From NCBI GenBank assembly GCA_913063155.1, contig CAJXYU010000006.1, positions 62,001 through 126,000 on the forward strand: a DNA stretch of 64,000 nucleotides. The letters are read 5' to 3'. The position numbers and the translations under genes were made by a program. Of this stretch, positions 9,698 to 20,519 are shown one piece after another. The DNA is from an uncultured Desulfovibrio sp. Its GTDB lineage: Bacteria > Desulfobacterota > Desulfovibrionia > Desulfovibrionales > Desulfovibrionaceae. Position 1 is the stretch's first letter, and each line of letters starts with the position of its first letter. The notes under the pieces were generated by a model. The model ran no database searches and was not told where the DNA came from. It saw only the letters and a list, made by a program, of their open reading frames with translations.

Positions 9698-10378
9698 CTA
9701 ATTCACTTTAATAACAACAGGAGTAACCCGAACCAGGTCGGTCCCCTGCAACTGGGTGAACACACCTATGAAGCTGACATCCTTCCCCAGCAGGTTCTCA
9801 CGGTCCAATTTCGAAAGGACCTCGGTATGGACCTGTTTGTTGAATGCATTGGAAAGACGAGCGAACTCAAGCTGGTTGGTAAAATCGGTAAACGAAATGA
9901 ACTCCAGGGAATCCCGGATGCCGCTGTCCTTGATGACAGGGCCGATTTGAATGACAAGATCGGCTTTTCCGTCCCCGGGCTCCAGATCAACGCCAACGGT
10001 AGAGGCTCTTGACTCAGTGTTCACATCCACAATTGAACCTTCGCCCCTCACCAGGAAATTCCACGGGCTCCCCTCGGCCTTCTCACGGTACCCGAATTGC
10101 TTTCCAGCGGCTTCCTGGTCAATGGCCCAGACAGACAGGACATCGGTAACCGGCTGAGATTTTTCATTGAAATACGGCACCACCTTGGCTTCCCATATCT
10201 TCTGGACGAAGGCATCCGGGTTGAAGTCATCAGAAACGAAATAAATATCGATCTCACCCTTTTTTTTCGTTCCTTTGTCCTCGTCGGGAACAATGGTGCA
10301 TGATGCCAGCGCGAAGACGAAAAGACTCAGAGTGACCAAACTCATGAGCGTTCCGCCGAGTCCTGACATGATCCGCAT
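9698..10378 (-). CDS. DUF2291-family lipoprotein of a sugar ABC operon
   Basis: The roughly 226-residue protein begins with a hydrophobic segment ending in the lipobox LASC, so it is probably anchored to the membrane by a lipidated Cys. The family (DUF2291) is repeatedly found next to ribose-type transporters whose function it probably assists; its biochemical role is unknown to me. I prefer the ATG at 10378 over the GTG at 10390, because the GAGG that serves as ribosome-binding site overlaps the GTG. It lies between the binding protein and ATPase genes. Confidence 0.85.
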   Translation of the reverse strand: MRIMSGLGGTLMSLVTLSLFVFALASCTIVPDEDKGTKKKGEIDIYFVSDDFNPDAFVQKIWEAKVVPYFNEKSQPVTDVLSVWAIDQEAAGKQFGYREKAEGSPWNFLVRGEGSIVDVNTESRASTVGVDLEPGDGKADLVIQIGPVIKDSGIRDSLEFISFTDFTNQLEFARLSNAFNKQVHTEVLSKLDRENLLGKDVSFIGVFTQLQGTDLVRVTPVVIKVN

Positions 10379-10423
10379 ATAAATCCTCACTTACTGAAAA
10401 AGGGATGCCGGGCATGACAAATA

Positions 10424-10455
10424 CAGGGGGCGGCGCGAGGCCGCGCCGCCCCCTG
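10424..10455 (-). other. Strong intercistronic hairpin after the binding-protein gene
   Basis: CAGGGGGCGGCGCG and CGCGCCGCCCCCTG are a perfect 14-bp inverted repeat with a four-base loop, 10 bases after the binding-protein stop. No T-run follows on the minus strand. Such stems often protect the binding-protein mRNA or partly stop transcription, so that the binding protein is made in excess over the transporter. Confidence 0.8.
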
Positions 10456-10464
10456 AGCACAAAA

Positions 10465-11476
<1,012 letters not shown>

Positions 11477-11680
11477 TACCCCGTAACAAATTTGGCATCA
11501 ACATCGTCGTCGACATCAAGTGTTGAAATACTTAAACTTAATTTTAAAACATGAATTTTGCATGTTTTTTATTTTACCTTTTATGTTATTTTTACTTTCG
11601 TTTTTCTTGCTTTTATTTACGAATATAGATACAAATGAATCACAAAGCCATCAATAAACAGCTCATGAGACGGAGACAGT

Positions 11681-12511
11681 ATGGACAACCCATTTAACAA
11701 AAAATCGCAGGAAATCGTAGAATTATCTGCATTAATAAGAAAAAGAATTCTAGCGATGAACTGCGAAGCCGGCCAGGGACATACAGGCGCAGACCTTTCC
11801 GAGACCGACATCCTGGCGTCTCTTTATTTTCGACTTCTAAGGTATTCAAAAACGGACCCGAATCATCCTGAGCGGGACCGGTTCATCCTCAGCAAGGGAC
11901 ACGGCGTAGGCGGCTATTACTGCACGTTGGCGCAAGCCGGCCTGCTGGATGAATCATTGCTCAAGACCTACCTTCAGTTCGACTCGAAATTGCCGGGACA
12001 TCCGGTACGGCAGAAGACCCCGTTTGTCGAAGTCAACACCGGCGCCCTTGGCCACGGCCTGCCCATCGGCGTGGGCCTTGCCTTGGCCGCCAAAAAGACC
12101 GGAAGAGACTATACTGTATACGTCCTGACCGGCGACGGCGAACTACAGGAAGGTTCCAACTGGGAGGCCGCCATGGCAGCCAGCCAGTTCAAGCTCGACA
12201 ACCTGGTCTGGATAGTCGACCGCAACCGGCTTCAGCTTGCGGACTTCACCGAGAACATCATGATGCTCAAGCCCCTGAACAAGAAAATGGAAGCGTTCGG
12301 CATGTCGGTACACGTCACGGACGGCAATGCCCCTGCTTCCTTTATCGAGACCATGGAATCACTCCCGGCAAACGACGGCAAGCCCAAGGTCATTATCGCC
12401 AACACCACAAAGGGCAAGGGAGTGTCCTTCATTGAGAATCAGCCGAGTTGGCACCATCGCATTCCCAAGGGAGAGGAATTGCCCAAGGCATTGGAGGAAC
12501 TGGGATGTTAA
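11681..12511 (+). CDS. Transketolase, N-terminal (TPP-binding) subunit
   Basis: The 276-residue protein is the N-terminal half of a split transketolase. SKGHGVGGYY and the TPP-magnesium motif GDGELQEGSNWEA...VDRN are intact. Together with the next gene it would transfer a two-carbon ketol unit between sugar phosphates. Split transketolases occur in the apulose-4-phosphate and sulfoquinovose transketolase pathways as well as in ordinary pentose metabolism. Its placement divergent to a sugar importer and before an FGGY kinase points to a dedicated catabolic role. The start follows GGAGA. The stop overlaps the next start. Confidence 0.93.
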   Translation: MDNPFNKKSQEIVELSALIRKRILAMNCEAGQGHTGADLSETDILASLYFRLLRYSKTDPNHPERDRFILSKGHGVGGYYCTLAQAGLLDESLLKTYLQFDSKLPGHPVRQKTPFVEVNTGALGHGLPIGVGLALAAKKTGRDYTVYVLTGDGELQEGSNWEAAMAASQFKLDNLVWIVDRNRLQLADFTENIMMLKPLNKKMEAFGMSVHVTDGNAPASFIETMESLPANDGKPKVIIANTTKGKGVSFIENQPSWHHRIPKGEELPKALEELGC

Positions 12512-13452
12512 ACATGGACAATGCAAAAGACCTGCGCGACGTCATGGTCGAAACCTTCATCTCCGCAGCCGACGAAGGGGTAAACCTCGCCGTCCTGGTC
12601 AGCGACTCCACCTCCACGGCCAAAATCTCACCGTTCAAGGAGCGTTTTCCCGACAGGTTGGTCAATGTCGGCATCGCCGAACAAAGCTTGGTGGGCACAG
12701 CCGCAGGCATGGCCCTGGGCGGCTTCGTCGCCGTGACCACCAATGCGGCCCCGTTTCTCGTTCATCGCGCCAACGAACAAGTCAAAAACGACATCTGCTA
12801 CACCAATACCAACGTCAAGTTGGTCGGGCTGAATGCGGGGGTATGCTACGGAGCGCTGGCCAGCACTCATCACGCCATCGACGACGTGTCCATCATGCGC
12901 GGCTTCGGCAACATCCACATATTTGCTCCGTCCGACCCGCTGGAAGCCGAGCAGATATTCAGACATGCACTGGCCTATGACGGACCTGTGTATATCAGGA
13001 TGGACAGCGCCAAGTTCCCGATGCTCCACGACGAGTCATACAGATTCGAACCCGGTAAGGTGGATGTATTGCGTCAAGGTGGCGACCTCAGCCTCATCGC
13101 CATGGGATCCACGGTGCATGAAGCCGTGGCGGCAGCAGACGAACTCAGCGAAAAGGGCATCGAAGCGGACGTCCTCAACATCTCGTCCGTTCGTCCCCTG
13201 GATTCAAAAACAATTTTGGGATCCTTGAGCAAAACCGGCTGCGGCATTACGGTGGAAGAACATAGCCTTCACGGTGGGATCGGCAGCCTCGCGTCCGAAC
13301 TCGTCGCCGAGACGGGAATAAGCTGCCGCATTAAACGGCTGGGGTTCGTCGAGGGCAAATTCGCCATTCCGGGCCCCCGCAACGAGATGCGCGCACACGT
13401 TGGGATCGACGCACAAGGAATCGTCAGGACTTCTATGGAAATGGTGAAATGA
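12505..13452 (+). CDS. Transketolase, C-terminal (PYR and regulatory) subunit
   Basis: The 315-residue protein carries the pyrimidine-binding domain (VNVGIAEQSLVGTAAGMALGG at about 51-71, with the catalytic Glu) and the transketolase C-terminal domain. It complements the N-terminal subunit in the previous gene. I prefer the ATG at 12505, seven bases after GGAGG and overlapping the previous stop, because this suggests translational coupling. The stop overlaps the kinase ATG, so all three genes are tightly coupled. Confidence 0.92.
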   Translation: MLNMDNAKDLRDVMVETFISAADEGVNLAVLVSDSTSTAKISPFKERFPDRLVNVGIAEQSLVGTAAGMALGGFVAVTTNAAPFLVHRANEQVKNDICYTNTNVKLVGLNAGVCYGALASTHHAIDDVSIMRGFGNIHIFAPSDPLEAEQIFRHALAYDGPVYIRMDSAKFPMLHDESYRFEPGKVDVLRQGGDLSLIAMGSTVHEAVAAADELSEKGIEADVLNISSVRPLDSKTILGSLSKTGCGITVEEHSLHGGIGSLASELVAETGISCRIKRLGFVEGKFAIPGPRNEMRAHVGIDAQGIVRTSMEMVK

Positions 13453-14921
13453 GCAAATACATTTTGGCAATAGATCAAGGGACCAGCGGCACGAAATCCG
13501 TCCTTTTCGACGACCGGGGGGCAATTGTGGCCAAGGCATCCGTCGAGTTGACATCCTATTATCCGGAAGTCGGCTTTGTGGAGCAGAATCCCGACGAAAT
13601 ATATGCCAATGTCCTGGAATCCGTGCGCGCCTGCCTGAAAAGCGCTCCCACGGCGGCCGAAAACGTCGCCGTGGGGGTATCCAACCAGAGAGAGACCTTC
13701 CTCCTCTGGGACAAAAGCGGAGAGCCGCTGACACGGGCCATCAGCTGGCAGTGCAAAAGGTCGGCTGGCATCTGCGAACGCTTAAAAGGGACTGACGCCG
13801 AGGCGGAAGTCAAGGCTCGAACCGGCCTGATCATAGACCCCTACTTTTCCGGCTCCAAACTGGCCTGGCTCATCGAGAACGACCCGAAGGTGAAAGATGC
13901 AGTCGAATCCGGCAATGCCTACTTCGGCAACATCGACACCTGGATTCTCTACCGACTCACCAGAGGAGCATCCTATTACACGGATTACACCAACGCTTCC
14001 CGGACACTCCTGTTCAACATCCACACACTGGATTGGGACAAAACGCTGATCGAGACCTTTGGCGCCAAGGGGTTGAACTTCCCCATCGCCCGCCCCTCCT
14101 CCTTCCGCTTCGGAGCCTCGGATTTCGAAGGAATTTTCCCCGTGCCCATCCCCATTGGCGGCATGATCGGGGACTCCCACGCCGCGGCCTTCGGCGAAGG
14201 CTGCTTTGCACCCGGAGAAGCGAAAGCCACCCTGGGCACCGGATCATCCATCCTCTGCAACATCGGCTCCGAACCCAAGACTTCGAAGGAAGGCATGGTC
14301 ACGACCATCTGCTGGAGCACGAACAAACGGGTGGACTACGCCCTGGAAGGCGTCATCGTAACCTGCGGCGCGACCATCACATGGTTACGCGACCAACTCG
14401 GTCTTTTTGAGTCCAGTAAGGAAACCGAGAAAATGGCACAATCCGTGGAAGACAATGGCGGGGTCTACATCATACCGGCCTTCAGCGGCATGGGGGCTCC
14501 ACACTGGAAGATGGACGCCAAGGCATCCATAGTGGGGCTTACGTTCGGAGCGGACAAAAACCACGTGGCCCGCGCCGCCTTGGAATCCGTCGCCTTTCAG
14601 ATCAAAGACGTCGTCACGGCCATGGAAAAGGACAGTGGAACCCCTCTCCAGAAGCTCAAGCTGGATGGAGGCATGACGTCCAACCGCCTGCTCATGCAGC
14701 TCATCGCCGACCTGCTGGAAGTGGAGATTGTGACAATCGGCTTGGCGGAGGTCTCTGCACTGGGCGCGGCCTACATGGCGGGTCTGGAAGTGGGTGTATT
14801 CGAAAGCATCGGTTCCCTGAGATCCCTTCATACGGAACAAAAAGTCTTTAAACCAGGCAACGGGGAACAGATTAAAGCCGACCACGAAGTTTGGCGGCAG
14901 ATGATTGACAAACACTGCTAG
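13449..14921 (+). CDS. FGGY-family carbohydrate kinase
   Basis: The 490-residue kinase has the FGGY N-terminal signature (LAIDQGTSGTKSVLFD), the glycerol-kinase-like SNQRET and GAPHWKMDA, and a C-terminal ATP-binding LDGGMTSNRLLMQLIADLL. It looks most like glycerol kinases, yet sits with a split transketolase and a sugar importer, which fits a ketose kinase such as an apulose or pentulose kinase better than glycerol use. Substrate specificity cannot be read from sequence alone. It ends the plus-strand operon, with its ATG overlapping the transketolase stop (ATGA). Confidence 0.9.
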   Translation: MSKYILAIDQGTSGTKSVLFDDRGAIVAKASVELTSYYPEVGFVEQNPDEIYANVLESVRACLKSAPTAAENVAVGVSNQRETFLLWDKSGEPLTRAISWQCKRSAGICERLKGTDAEAEVKARTGLIIDPYFSGSKLAWLIENDPKVKDAVESGNAYFGNIDTWILYRLTRGASYYTDYTNASRTLLFNIHTLDWDKTLIETFGAKGLNFPIARPSSFRFGASDFEGIFPVPIPIGGMIGDSHAAAFGEGCFAPGEAKATLGTGSSILCNIGSEPKTSKEGMVTTICWSTNKRVDYALEGVIVTCGATITWLRDQLGLFESSKETEKMAQSVEDNGGVYIIPAFSGMGAPHWKMDAKASIVGLTFGADKNHVARAALESVAFQIKDVVTAMEKDSGTPLQKLKLDGGMTSNRLLMQLIADLLEVEIVTIGLAEVSALGAAYMAGLEVGVFESIGSLRSLHTEQKVFKPGNGEQIKADHEVWRQMIDKHC

Positions 14922-15122
14922 CCTTCTTCCGGATCACCCAGCCCTTCTCACTCGACAATGCTGTGCCCCGCCCACAGCTTGTACGGGAGAGTCATCATGC
15001 CGTTACGTCAAGCCGCTCCTGATTTACCGTAACGAGCAAACCTGGAACGATGTCATGCGCGGCAAAAAACATTCTCCTTCAGAAATCTCGTTTCAACAAC
15101 GACCCACCTCCTGCGACCTCTC

Positions 15123-16871
15123 CTAGGAGTTGCTCAACTTGGCGATCTGGGAGTTCAGGGCCTGCTGTTTTTTCTGGTAGGTGCCAAGCAGCGTGTCGAG
15201 CCGGGAAAACTTCAGCTTGTAGCGCTGTTCCTTGGCCTTGAGCCGGTCATCCTCCCATTCTATCTTCTTTTCGATGTTCCGGATGATGTTCTTGTAGTTG
15301 TCGCTGATGATCTTCAGCGTACCGGAAGACGGACTGGTCAACTCCTTGATCTTGTCCAACATCTCATGTGCCTTGCCCTGCTTGATGCGCACATCACCGT
15401 TGTATGTTCCGTCGGCCTGATTGGTGACGTCCACGCGCAACCCCGACGCAGTGGTGCCGGTCTTGCCCGTTATGCTCCAGCCGCTGATGCTGGCCGGTTC
15501 CCCATTAATCGTGGCCGAGGTGATGACCCCGCCGGAGACTGTATAGGAGACGTTGTGCTCTCCGGGTTTGGTGGTCCCTTTAACCGAGTTCACGGCCGTG
15601 AAATCCGGTGATGAGGACCCCAGTTCATGGTCTGCGGTGAACAGCCTGGCAACGGCCTTGGGATTCTTTTTCAACGCCTTTTCCAACTCTTCCTTGTCCA
15701 GCTTGAGCAGCCCGTAGGTGGCCGATCCCTTGTTGGCGTCGGTGGTGATGCCCAGTCCGGCCAGAGAGGTGAACGGGTCTTCCCCGGCCCCCCCGGTGAC
15801 ATTGGAAAATCCCAACCCGGCCGAAGCCACAAGATGCTTAAGCTCCTGAGAAACCATCTCGACACCGTAGTTACCGGTAAGGATGGAGCCCTTCATGGTG
15901 GCGAGGTTGACGGTGCTCTCTTTCTCGCCGCTACTGCTGCTCGAGGTCTCGCTGGAATTCTTTCCCGCCTCGACCTTGGTCAGTTTCTGGATCTGGGAGC
16001 GTATCTCGTTGATGCCGTCCACGAACTTCTGGAGCGTCTCCACTGTCTTGCTGTCGTCCTGGTTTACAGTGATCTCCACTGTCGTGCCCGGCGCGGCGGA
16101 CTTGAGACTCAAGCTCACCCCTTTGATGGCATCGCTCACCAGGTTGGAATCCCGGTGCATCCACTCACTCGTGCCGGGAGGAAATCCATCGACCTTGAAC
16201 AATGCATCCTGGGCGGCCCTGAGATGGGAGAAGTTGGCCGGCGACATGCCCGGAACGCCGGTATTGGACAGCACTATCTTATTGGCTTCTCCCAATTCCA
16301 GACTTTGAAGCTGAAAATGGTAATCCGTGCCGTCGAAGAGCATTCTCCCGGCCACCTTGCCTTTCAGGTCTCCATGGTTGTTGATGATGTTCGCGAATTG
16401 CTTGAGGGTGGTGTTCTTGGGAACGTTGATCGTGGTGCTCTTGCCCGCGTAGGAAAAGGTGAAGGTGGTGTTGGAAGTGGTGATGACCGTGTCCTGGCCG
16501 GCATAGCCGAAGGCGTTGTTGGCCCAGTTGTCGCTTGCGGCCAACTGCTTGACCACCACCTGGTGGCTGCCGAAATCCGCATCGCCGTCCGCGCTGACCG
16601 CGACCACGGCCTGGCTGGAGGTACTGACCGTCTTGCCGAGCATCTCGCCAGAAGTGTCCATTTTCTCCAGCAGGGTCTGCAGCCCGAGCACCTTGGTGTT
16701 CAGATTCTGCAGTTCCTTGGATTTGTTTTCCCAGCTCTGCTTCCAGTATTCCAGACGGCGCTTATGAAAGCCCTCGGTCTTCATGAGCCCTTTTATGAGC
16801 GTGTTGAAGTCCGTGCCGCTGCCGAGACCTGCGAACGATATGTTTCCCGACCAGTATGATCCTTCAGACAT
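15123..16871 (-). CDS. fliD: Flagellar hook-associated protein 2 (filament cap)
   Basis: The 582-residue protein has the FliD N-terminal domain, GLGSGTDFNTLIKGLMKTEGFHKRRLEYWK, and the C-terminal coiled region ending ALNSQIAKLSNS. The cap pentamer folds flagellin subunits at the filament tip. It starts 10 bases after flgL, at the end of the minus-strand hook operon. In many relatives csrA and fliW lie between flgL and the flagellin-related genes; here they are absent. A run of Ser and Glu (SSETSSSSSGE) near the middle is probably a flexible linker. Confidence 0.93.
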   Translation of the reverse strand: MSEGSYWSGNISFAGLGSGTDFNTLIKGLMKTEGFHKRRLEYWKQSWENKSKELQNLNTKVLGLQTLLEKMDTSGEMLGKTVSTSSQAVVAVSADGDADFGSHQVVVKQLAASDNWANNAFGYAGQDTVITTSNTTFTFSYAGKSTTINVPKNTTLKQFANIINNHGDLKGKVAGRMLFDGTDYHFQLQSLELGEANKIVLSNTGVPGMSPANFSHLRAAQDALFKVDGFPPGTSEWMHRDSNLVSDAIKGVSLSLKSAAPGTTVEITVNQDDSKTVETLQKFVDGINEIRSQIQKLTKVEAGKNSSETSSSSSGEKESTVNLATMKGSILTGNYGVEMVSQELKHLVASAGLGFSNVTGGAGEDPFTSLAGLGITTDANKGSATYGLLKLDKEELEKALKKNPKAVARLFTADHELGSSSPDFTAVNSVKGTTKPGEHNVSYTVSGGVITSATINGEPASISGWSITGKTGTTASGLRVDVTNQADGTYNGDVRIKQGKAHEMLDKIKELTSPSSGTLKIISDNYKNIIRNIEKKIEWEDDRLKAKEQRYKLKFSRLDTLLGTYQKKQQALNSQIAKLSNS

Positions 16872-16880
16872 GGCGTTCTC

Positions 16881-18377
16881 CTAGAGGATGCTCAGGGAGT
16901 TGAGTTCCAGGATATCCTTGTTGGTCTTGAGGACGCTGGAGTAGATGAACTTCTGCTTTTCCAGGTCGGACATGACCGTGGCCAGATCCGCCGACTCGAT
17001 GTTGGCCAGATAGGTCCGGTTGTTGGATTTGCGCGTATCCAGGGAATTGAGCACGAAGTCGGTCAGGTTCACCCGTGCGCCCAGCGTCCCGTTGACGCCT
17101 TCCAGGTGCGCATGGCTGGTCTTGATCTTCTCCAGGCTCTTGCCGATACTCTTGACGTCGTTGCTTTCGACGAAGCCGATGAGTTCGGCAACGGTCTCGA
17201 AAAGGTTGCGGTCCGGCTTGTCGGGCATGGTTTTGCTCAGGGCTGTTTCCCCGGGCTTGCGGTAAAGTCCGCCGAACACGTCCTTGCCCACGTTGTTCAC
17301 GGTGACCGACTGGGTCCTGGAGATGGAAAGTCGGATGTCCGCAGTGTTGGGCGCGACCACGAACTGGCTCCCGGTACTGAAGGTATTGGCCCCGGCATTG
17401 GAAGCCAGCACCAGGGCGCCGCCCGGTATGGTCAGCCGGGCGTTGCTGGAGACGTTTCCACTGGTCCAGGTGGAACCGCCGTCCAGGCTGTAGGAGTAGT
17501 TGACCGGTCCGGGAACGGTCCCGGTGTTGTCCACCCTCACCACGACATTCTGGTCGAAGTGCCCCAGGGTGGTGGTCAGCAGGGAGGAACCGTTCAGACT
17601 CTTGACCGTGACCCCGTCCGAATCGTCGCCGTTGTAGACCACGGCGGGGCGCACGTTGATGCGCGTGCCGCCGTCCGTGTTCAGGTCCTTGACGTTGATG
17701 CCGTTCTTGAGAGTAACGGTGCAACCTTCCACGTTCAGCTTCTGCCGCCCCGCGGCGAGAGTGCCGTTCTTCCAGCTCTTGCCGCCGTCCGTGCTGTATC
17801 GATAGCCGAGATCCGTGCCGCCGCCCACGACGCCGTTGTTCGTGAAGTCCACGGTGATGGTATGCGGGGCCTTGCCCGTGACCGATTCCACGGCGCCGTC
17901 GTCCAGGCTTTTGTCGAGAACCGTGGCCCCGAGGATCTGGTCGAAGGCCGTGGCGTCCACTTTGTGCCCGGCAAAGATACTTTTTCCCGCGAATCGCGTG
18001 TTGGCCTGGTTGACAAGGGTACCCAGCAATTCCCGCAGCTGTTTGGCGATGGAAGCCCGCTGCTCGTTCGTATAGGTCTCGGTGGAAGCCTGCTGCGCCA
18101 GGGTCTGGATCTTGGCGACTGTCTTGCTTGCTTCACCCAATATCTTGTCCCCCAACTCCAGCCATCCCTGAGCCGTCTTCACATTCTCCATGAAATGCTC
18201 GATGGAGCCGTTCTGCGCGTGCAACTCCAGGGCCGTACCCATGCCCGCAGGGTTGTCCGAGGGATAAAGCAGCTTTTTCTGCGAGGACTGTATCAACCCC
18301 AGACGGATGACTTCATTGAGGCTCTGGTTCATGGTCTCGATGGTGGCCCCGTAGATCATGTTGTCACTGATGCGCAT
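16881..18377 (-). CDS. flgL: Flagellar hook-filament junction protein FlgL with inserted domain
   Basis: The N-terminus (MRISDNMIYGATIETMN) and the C-terminal helix are typical of FlgL, the second junction protein between hook and filament. At 498 residues it is far longer than the enteric protein (317). The extra central region (about 175-370) has two similar blocks, each with an Asp-box-like motif: STDGGKSW near 195 and SLDGGSTW near 297. These domains should be exposed on the filament surface. It lies between flgK and fliD with gaps of nine bases each. Confidence 0.92.
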   Translation of the reverse strand: MRISDNMIYGATIETMNQSLNEVIRLGLIQSSQKKLLYPSDNPAGMGTALELHAQNGSIEHFMENVKTAQGWLELGDKILGEASKTVAKIQTLAQQASTETYTNEQRASIAKQLRELLGTLVNQANTRFAGKSIFAGHKVDATAFDQILGATVLDKSLDDGAVESVTGKAPHTITVDFTNNGVVGGGTDLGYRYSTDGGKSWKNGTLAAGRQKLNVEGCTVTLKNGINVKDLNTDGGTRINVRPAVVYNGDDSDGVTVKSLNGSSLLTTTLGHFDQNVVVRVDNTGTVPGPVNYSYSLDGGSTWTSGNVSSNARLTIPGGALVLASNAGANTFSTGSQFVVAPNTADIRLSISRTQSVTVNNVGKDVFGGLYRKPGETALSKTMPDKPDRNLFETVAELIGFVESNDVKSIGKSLEKIKTSHAHLEGVNGTLGARVNLTDFVLNSLDTRKSNNRTYLANIESADLATVMSDLEKQKFIYSSVLKTNKDILELNSLSIL

Positions 18378-18386
18378 GGCAGCCTC

Positions 18387-20465
18387 CTATTTCAGGGCCA
18401 ACAGGGTGTCGAACATCTCGTTGGCGATTTCGATCATTTTGGACGCGTTCTGAAAATTCTGCTGGTCGCGCTTCATCTGGATCATCTCCTCCTTGACATT
18501 GACCCCGCCCAAGGCTTCCTGCCGTTCATTGAGAAACTTGAGCTGCCCCTTGCCGGCTGCCTGGGCGGTGTCCGCGGCAGCGGTATCCGCGCCCACAGAG
18601 GCCACCAAATCACTCAAATACTGCTGAAAAGTGGATTTGGAGGAGGAACCGTCCAGAAAAAAGAAAACGTGTTTGCCGTCCAGTGCGGCCAGCACATTGG
18701 CCACGGTGCTGTCTCCGCTGTTGACCTCTCCCGCACCGTTCACATGCCCTGCACAGATGTAGCCCTTGTCCGCCCTGACCATGGGGTTGATGGCGATGTC
18801 GCTTGCGCCGGAGCCGCTTACAAAGGTGTTGACGCCCAACCCGGCCAGCAGCCCGGAGGTGTCTCCCGCAAAGGAGAAGGACATGCCGGAGGCCGCGCGG
18901 AGTTGAAGCTTGCCGTTGTCGATGCCGGCCGTGAGCTGCCCCGGAAAGCTGGCGTTGACGGCATCCCGCACGTCTTCCAGGGAATGCTGCGCCGGATCGA
19001 AGGAGGCAATGCCCGGAGGATTGATGGAGGAAAAGTCGATGGACTTGTTGGCCACGTTGGCCCCGGTGGAGGAGTTGTAGACCGCAATGGAAACGTTGCC
19101 CGCCTTGATTCTGTCCGCAAAGGCCAGCTTGCTTCGAGACAGGGGCACGTCCGTCCTTTCGGCCCGGTAGGTGCCGAGCATGCTGGTGAAGTGCTTGCGC
19201 CCGGCTCCCTGGGAATGGGCATAGTTGACTTCCCAGATCAGACTTTTGGCAAAAGCGTCGAGCTTTTTGGAATAGGAACCTATGTGCTGATCCCGTGCCT
19301 TGAGCAGCCCGGCCAGGGAGCCGCCGCCGAGACGGTCCATGCTGTCGCCACGGGGAGTAACGTCCTCAAAAGTGGAACTGTTCTTGTACCAGTAGAGGTT
19401 GGACTTGGGCTTGATGATGAACTTGTCGCCCTTGCCCAGATTCGTGGAGGCTGCGGTGGCCGAGTCGCCCGCTGCGCCGAACCAGACCTCGACGTCGCCT
19501 ATCTTGATGCGACCGTTGTTACCGTCTGCCGCAAATGTCTTCTCCGTGCCATCCGCGTTCTTGAGCCAGGTGGCCCCGCCGTCGATGGAAACCCGGAATC
19601 CGGCCGCGCCTCCGCTGCCGTCCGCAGGGCCGCCGCTGATGCACTCCACGGTGTATTCGTGGTTGCTGGAACCCTTGAAGTACAGGGCATCCTTGAAAGG
19701 GGAACCATCGAGCACGCCGCTGACCACCTTGGAGCCCTCGTACTTGAATTCATAGGCGGAAGCACCGCTCACCAGGGTCTGGCCGGTACGCAGCATTACC
19801 GTCATCTGGTTGTTGGATTTTTCCACGGCTTTGATGTCCACGATCTTGGACAATTTCTCCAGCAGTAGATCCCGCTCGTCCTTGAGCTCGTCCACGTTGG
19901 CCCTTTCCGCGATATGCCGGTTGATTTCGGCAAGACGTTTCATGATTCCGTTGGCCTTGCCCGTTTGTTGGGCAATACTCTTTTCAATCATGTTTGCCTG
20001 GTTCCGCATGTCCGCGTACTTGCTGCGGATCAGGTTGAAAAGCGCCTTGGATTGCCCCAGCAGTCCGGTGCGGGCGGCCGGAGTGTCCGGATTTTCACTC
20101 AGCTTTTGCCAGTCGCCCCAGAAGTCGGTCATGGCCTTGGTCAGGCCTTTGGTGGCGCTGTCCTTAAACAGATTGTCCATGGCTGAAAGATTGCCGTTCA
20201 GCGCTTCCCACATGGAATACTCGCCGCCCTTTTCGTGCTGCTGGGAGGCCAGAAAGGAATCGAAGCGACGGCAAAGGCGTTGAATATCAACCCCCGTGCC
20301 CAGTTCATGCCCACCAATATTGATATAGGGCATGGCGGCACTGTCTATGGTCCTGCGCCGATATCCGGGCGTGGCCCCATTGGCCGCGTTCTGGCCGTGT
20401 ACATTGATGGATATCTGCGAGTTGTAGAGCAAACTGGTGCCGATGGCGTACATGTTCTTGAGCAT
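18387..20465 (-). CDS. flgK: Flagellar hook-filament junction protein FlgK
   Basis: The 692-residue protein has the conserved N-terminus SLLYNSQISINVHGQNAANG with the ATPGYRRR motif of axial proteins and the C-terminal region NFQNASKMIEIANEMFDTLLALK. It joins the hook to FlgL and the filament. The central region is enlarged and includes SIDGGATW near 293, an Asp-box-like motif that also occurs twice in FlgL. AGGAGG lies before the ATG. Confidence 0.94.
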   Translation of the reverse strand: MLKNMYAIGTSLLYNSQISINVHGQNAANGATPGYRRRTIDSAAMPYINIGGHELGTGVDIQRLCRRFDSFLASQQHEKGGEYSMWEALNGNLSAMDNLFKDSATKGLTKAMTDFWGDWQKLSENPDTPAARTGLLGQSKALFNLIRSKYADMRNQANMIEKSIAQQTGKANGIMKRLAEINRHIAERANVDELKDERDLLLEKLSKIVDIKAVEKSNNQMTVMLRTGQTLVSGASAYEFKYEGSKVVSGVLDGSPFKDALYFKGSSNHEYTVECISGGPADGSGGAAGFRVSIDGGATWLKNADGTEKTFAADGNNGRIKIGDVEVWFGAAGDSATAASTNLGKGDKFIIKPKSNLYWYKNSSTFEDVTPRGDSMDRLGGGSLAGLLKARDQHIGSYSKKLDAFAKSLIWEVNYAHSQGAGRKHFTSMLGTYRAERTDVPLSRSKLAFADRIKAGNVSIAVYNSSTGANVANKSIDFSSINPPGIASFDPAQHSLEDVRDAVNASFPGQLTAGIDNGKLQLRAASGMSFSFAGDTSGLLAGLGVNTFVSGSGASDIAINPMVRADKGYICAGHVNGAGEVNSGDSTVANVLAALDGKHVFFFLDGSSSKSTFQQYLSDLVASVGADTAAADTAQAAGKGQLKFLNERQEALGGVNVKEEMIQMKRDQQNFQNASKMIEIANEMFDTLLALK

Positions 20466-20519
20466 GGTTTCCTCCTGAAGGCCCTCCCCACCTCCCTGTC
20501 GGGAAGGCCGCGATGCGGA

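Noticed and set aside
8080-9711. 543-residue plus-strand ORF
   Set aside because: Antisense to the RbsA-type ATPase; no motifs.
17106-19868. 920-residue plus-strand ORF
   Set aside because: It lies antisense to flgL and flgK, has no recognisable domain and arises from codon bias of GC-rich genes.
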